Source of the DNA: Membranipora membranacea
Lineage: Eukaryota > Bryozoa > Gymnolaemata > Cheilostomatida > Membraniporidae
Reading direction: 5' to 3'
NCBI GenBank assembly: GCA_914767715.1
Contig: OU612067.1
Span: forward strand, 34,136,162-34,200,161
Length of the DNA stretch: 64,000 nt
Shown: in pieces, positions 61,540 to 64,000 of the stretch
Layout: every line of letters begins with the position of its first letter
Numbering within the stretch: position 1 is the first letter of the stretch
Position numbers and translations under genes: made by a program
The notes under the pieces: generated by a model
Database searches by the model: none
What the model saw: only the letters and a program-made list of their open reading frames with translations
Told to the model about the DNA's origin: nothing

Positions 61540-61748
61540 TAACGGCTATGGCTGAAGTGATGGCGACACTACCATCTCCTCCTCTGCCTATTGTACACAG
61601 AGACTATATATTATCTATAGTCTCTGCTGTAAATACTGAGCTGATGGTACCCTACTGTAATTTGACTGATCCTTGTATGAATATTAACAATTTTCTAGAT
61701 TCCTTCTATCAGGGTTACCGATTTTACTTTAGACAGAAGACTAACTAG
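61540..61748 (+). CDS. Candidate exon of an unidentified gene, containing a palindromic repeat
   Basis: An open frame from the acceptor CTTCACAG to TAG at 61748 includes AMAEVMATLPSPPLPIV, then HRDYILSIVSAV, then NTELMVPYCNLTDPCMNINN. The HRDYILSIVSAV part is encoded by the palindromic mini-element. A donor inside the frame (GTTACC near 61712) or after the stop is uncertain. The composition looks extracellular, with a possible N-glycosylation site (NLT). No family is recognised. Confidence 0.35.
61600..61629. mobile_element. 30-bp palindromic mini-element within a candidate exon
   Basis: The block CAGAGACTATATATTATCTA continuing TAGTCTCTG matches the hairpin family seen at 9257, 11936 and 12070. 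Flanks TGTAC/TGTAA give at most an imperfect duplication. Confidence 0.6.
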
Positions 61749-62050
61749 GTACTATATTATACCCTCATATTATTATGAGATATTGTTGATCGCTTGCCAA
61801 ATGTGAGATGGGAGTTTTACTTTTGGTGTTATGGTGTGATGTCTCAACGGTTTGAACAGAAAAAAGTCCTTCTATCACTACAGCTTCCTCGCAAATAATT
61901 TGAAAACTTCTAATAGGTTACAGTGGTTGCTCATTTCCCCTTATAAATCCCAAAGCAATTAATTGTAACAATCCACAGACAAAGAGAGACATCCTGAATT
62001 GTTGCCTAACTTACCATATTTTTTGACTACATTGTGAATCCTTGGCACAG

Positions 62051-62184
62051 ATAATTGAGATCTCTATCAGCAGCATAAATAATCCAGACAGCAGCAGTCT
62101 GCTGGCGGAGCAGCGGCAGCGTCTCGTCTCCGGAGGCCAGATCTGTAACCACCTCATGTCTTACTCTGTGTATCACACACCGAG
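62051..62184 (+). CDS. Candidate exon of an unidentified gene
   Basis: Acceptor GGCACAG and donor AG|GTACGG enclose 44 open codons: IIEISISSINNPDSSSLLAE, then QRQRLVSGGQICNHLMSYSV and YHTPR. Codon use is richer in GC than the flanks, as in the confirmed exons. The alternating Ser/Leu helix pattern is reminiscent of juxtamembrane regions of large receptors, but I cannot name a family. Confidence 0.4.
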
Positions 62185-62729
62185 GTACGGGCAGCGGCGG
62201 GTTATACTGTGTGTGCTCTACTTACAAACTCGTATCAAAGTATAAAACTTAAAATTAATCCCCAGTACAGTAGCTAAGTGTGTTTATAATCTAACCAGTA
62301 ATCTGTCTGTATTTAAGTAGTGAGCTGTTAGAGTGAATAGCAGAGAGAGATTAATCCTCCGATTAGCGTCAAACTTTCTGTTATAATTCCTCTATCCAAC
62401 GGTTTTTGTGGTTGTTGGATGTTATCCAACTTTTCCTTGATGTTTTCTTCCGAGTAATACCGACGCAGCTGAAGTAAGGCGACACACTTCTCAAAAATTC
62501 CACAAGAATATCCAACCGGTGTCCGCTTCAAAAAATTCTATCGCAGTTTTTGGCGGTAGTCGGTGTCTCTTCTCAATCACGCAGCTTGTAACACTTTGAG
62601 TCCACTACAGATTTATCTGTGATACCAGCACTCTGATCAATGATACCTTCAACAGGTTGATCCGTGAATCAGGTCACAGCCTTAGTTCCATCCAAGTGAT
62701 AGACAAGATTAGGGGTGGGACTTACTGTA

Positions 62730-62978
62730 CCTCCATTGTTGATGTTAGACAGGGTGTATAGGATTCTTAAGGCGGAGCTTGGAAAAGAGTTGTTATCATT
62801 TGAACAAGAGGCAATAAAATTATTGTTATAATGTTTCTGTAAGCTGGCCCTTACAAAGGAGCGGGTAAATGAAATCTTGGCGTCATTATAGAGCTGTAAC
62901 TCATAATCACAATGACTATAATCATTTAGTGCAATGTCGCTTAGTTCAAAGACAATGTGACATTTAATTTCTTTCCTC
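62730..62978 (-). CDS. Unassigned minus-strand open frame with donor
   Basis: About 83 open codons on the minus strand (KCHIVFELSDIALNDYSHCD, then YELQLYNDAKISFTRSFVRA) run to the donor ACA|GTAAGT. There is no ATG at its start, and a plausible acceptor (AATAG) lies just upstream. It could be an internal exon of a further minus-strand gene, or chance. Confidence 0.25.
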
Positions 62979-63345
62979 AAACCTATTCTTCTGGTGTGAA
63001 TAGGTATAATGCCTAATTATGTTTAAAGTAAACTTATGATTACAAGATTAGAAATAATGAAAACCATTTTAATTCTATCTGTCCTTTCAAACTGATGAGG
63101 TGCTAACCAAAGGCAAAATTGCTGGTTTCAAAATTGTTAATTTTTTTGTTGAACAATGAGCAGGGTGAATTTATCAGGCTGAAGATGCTTTTTGTGTACG
63201 AATATGTTAGAGGTTATGGCTTTCCATGCCGGAGCAATATCCACCCGGACGCTACATTAAGAATGATACCCATCCTGTTTTTTATCAACAGGCCAGCACC
63301 AGCAGGTCAAAATAATTGTAATATCTCTCTGCACAGCAGAAATAC

Positions 63346-63363
63346 GTGTGTGTGTGTGTGTGT
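63346..63363. repeat. TG dinucleotide repeat
   Basis: About nine GT units interrupt an open stretch (GEFIRLKMLFVYEYVRGYGF, from about 63164) that is otherwise a weak exon candidate. Confidence 0.85.
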
Positions 63364-63513
63364 TATGATATATTGCCTGTATATCCAGGTATGAGCTGAG
63401 ATGATAATATTTTGGCAGCTGATCAAGTCAATCGAGTACCAATGTAATAATATAAGGGAAGTCCCAATGTACTGGGTACATTTTCTATACCTTATAGTTC
63501 TGATTATTATCAG

Positions 63514-63587
63514 GCAGGCACAGCGGGAGGGGAGATTGGCTGCCTGAATTTCCTACCTACATTACATAACATCAGTGAGCCTGTGAG
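63514..63587 (+). CDS. Candidate exon of an unidentified gene
   Basis: Acceptor TATTATCAG and donor GAG|GTAAGT enclose an open stretch, AGTAGGEIGCLNFLPTLHNI then SEPVR, with a possible N-glycosylation site (NIS). Phase compatibility with 62051-62184 would need an intermediate exon. Confidence 0.35.
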
Positions 63588-64000
63588 GTAAGTTGGCATA
63601 TGGATAGCTCAGGTTAACCTTTGACGAAAAGTACAATATCTAACATGTCTAGTTACATGTAGAATTCGAACTCACCACAGCATCTAGTTGAGATAACCAC
63701 CAAAGTCAATGACATGTTTCAGTCATGAATGGCTCAAAACTCTACCGATGGGCTTTCATCAGTCTCCCTGCTTTCATATTACTGATGTTTACTTATGGAT
63801 TTATCTGCTCATGTCATCATCGAAGGACAACTCTGAGCTGGCATAATTAATTCCCAGGTCTGATATTTTGCAGCATGATAATATATTTAATACACACACA
63901 TATCTATTTACATAAGTTTTATTGAAAAATATAAATAATAACCACTCTCTAGTTGGGTTGCTACAACAACCCAGTATGCCGAGGTCAATAAATATCGCGA

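Overview
The window reads as invertebrate animal nuclear DNA: AT-rich, with small exons (57-374 nt) separated by GT-AG introns and crowded with short repeats. The gene content is metazoan (a CD225/dispanin membrane protein, a thioester-protein/alpha-2-macroglobulin relative, a meteorin). I cannot name the phylum. A meteorin argues mildly against an insect or nematode, because I associate that family mainly with deuterostomes and a few other lineages.

Layout. (1) About 150-2620, minus strand: the first exons of a type II membrane protein with a hydrophilic, Asn/Gln-rich stem, running off the left edge; the design of a Golgi enzyme, but no catalytic part is visible. (2) 2.8-6.2 kb: fold-back elements and a tRNA-derived SINE. 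(3) 6346-9543, plus strand: a complete five-exon dispanin-like gene. (4) 11023-41854, plus strand: a 29-exon gene for a 1610-residue protein of the TEP/CD109/MCR family. All 29 exon phases fit. The product has a signal peptide, macroglobulin domains, an LDL-receptor class A module, a thioester-domain equivalent without the thioester, and a hydrophobic C-terminal tail. Its introns hold most of the repeats: U2-snRNA-headed repeats, a 3.6 kb terminal-inverted-repeat element, a hAT-type element, a minisatellite, a 135-bp satellite and tRNA-SINEs. (5) 42.9-46.3 kb, plus: a tentative small gene of unknown function with an unassigned ORF in one intron. (6) 47587-58592, minus: three exons of a meteorin-family secreted factor; the signal-peptide exon was not found. 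(7) 60.2-63.6 kb, plus: scattered candidate exons of an unidentified gene.

Nothing suggests an operon or a shared pathway. Several products are extracellular or membrane proteins, which looks like ordinary neighbourhood. The most unusual points are the thioester-less, LDLa-containing macroglobulin protein; a minisatellite that repeatedly copies the end of one of its exons together with the 5' splice site; tiny palindromic mobile repeats, one inside a candidate exon; and repeats headed by the 5' end of U2 snRNA.
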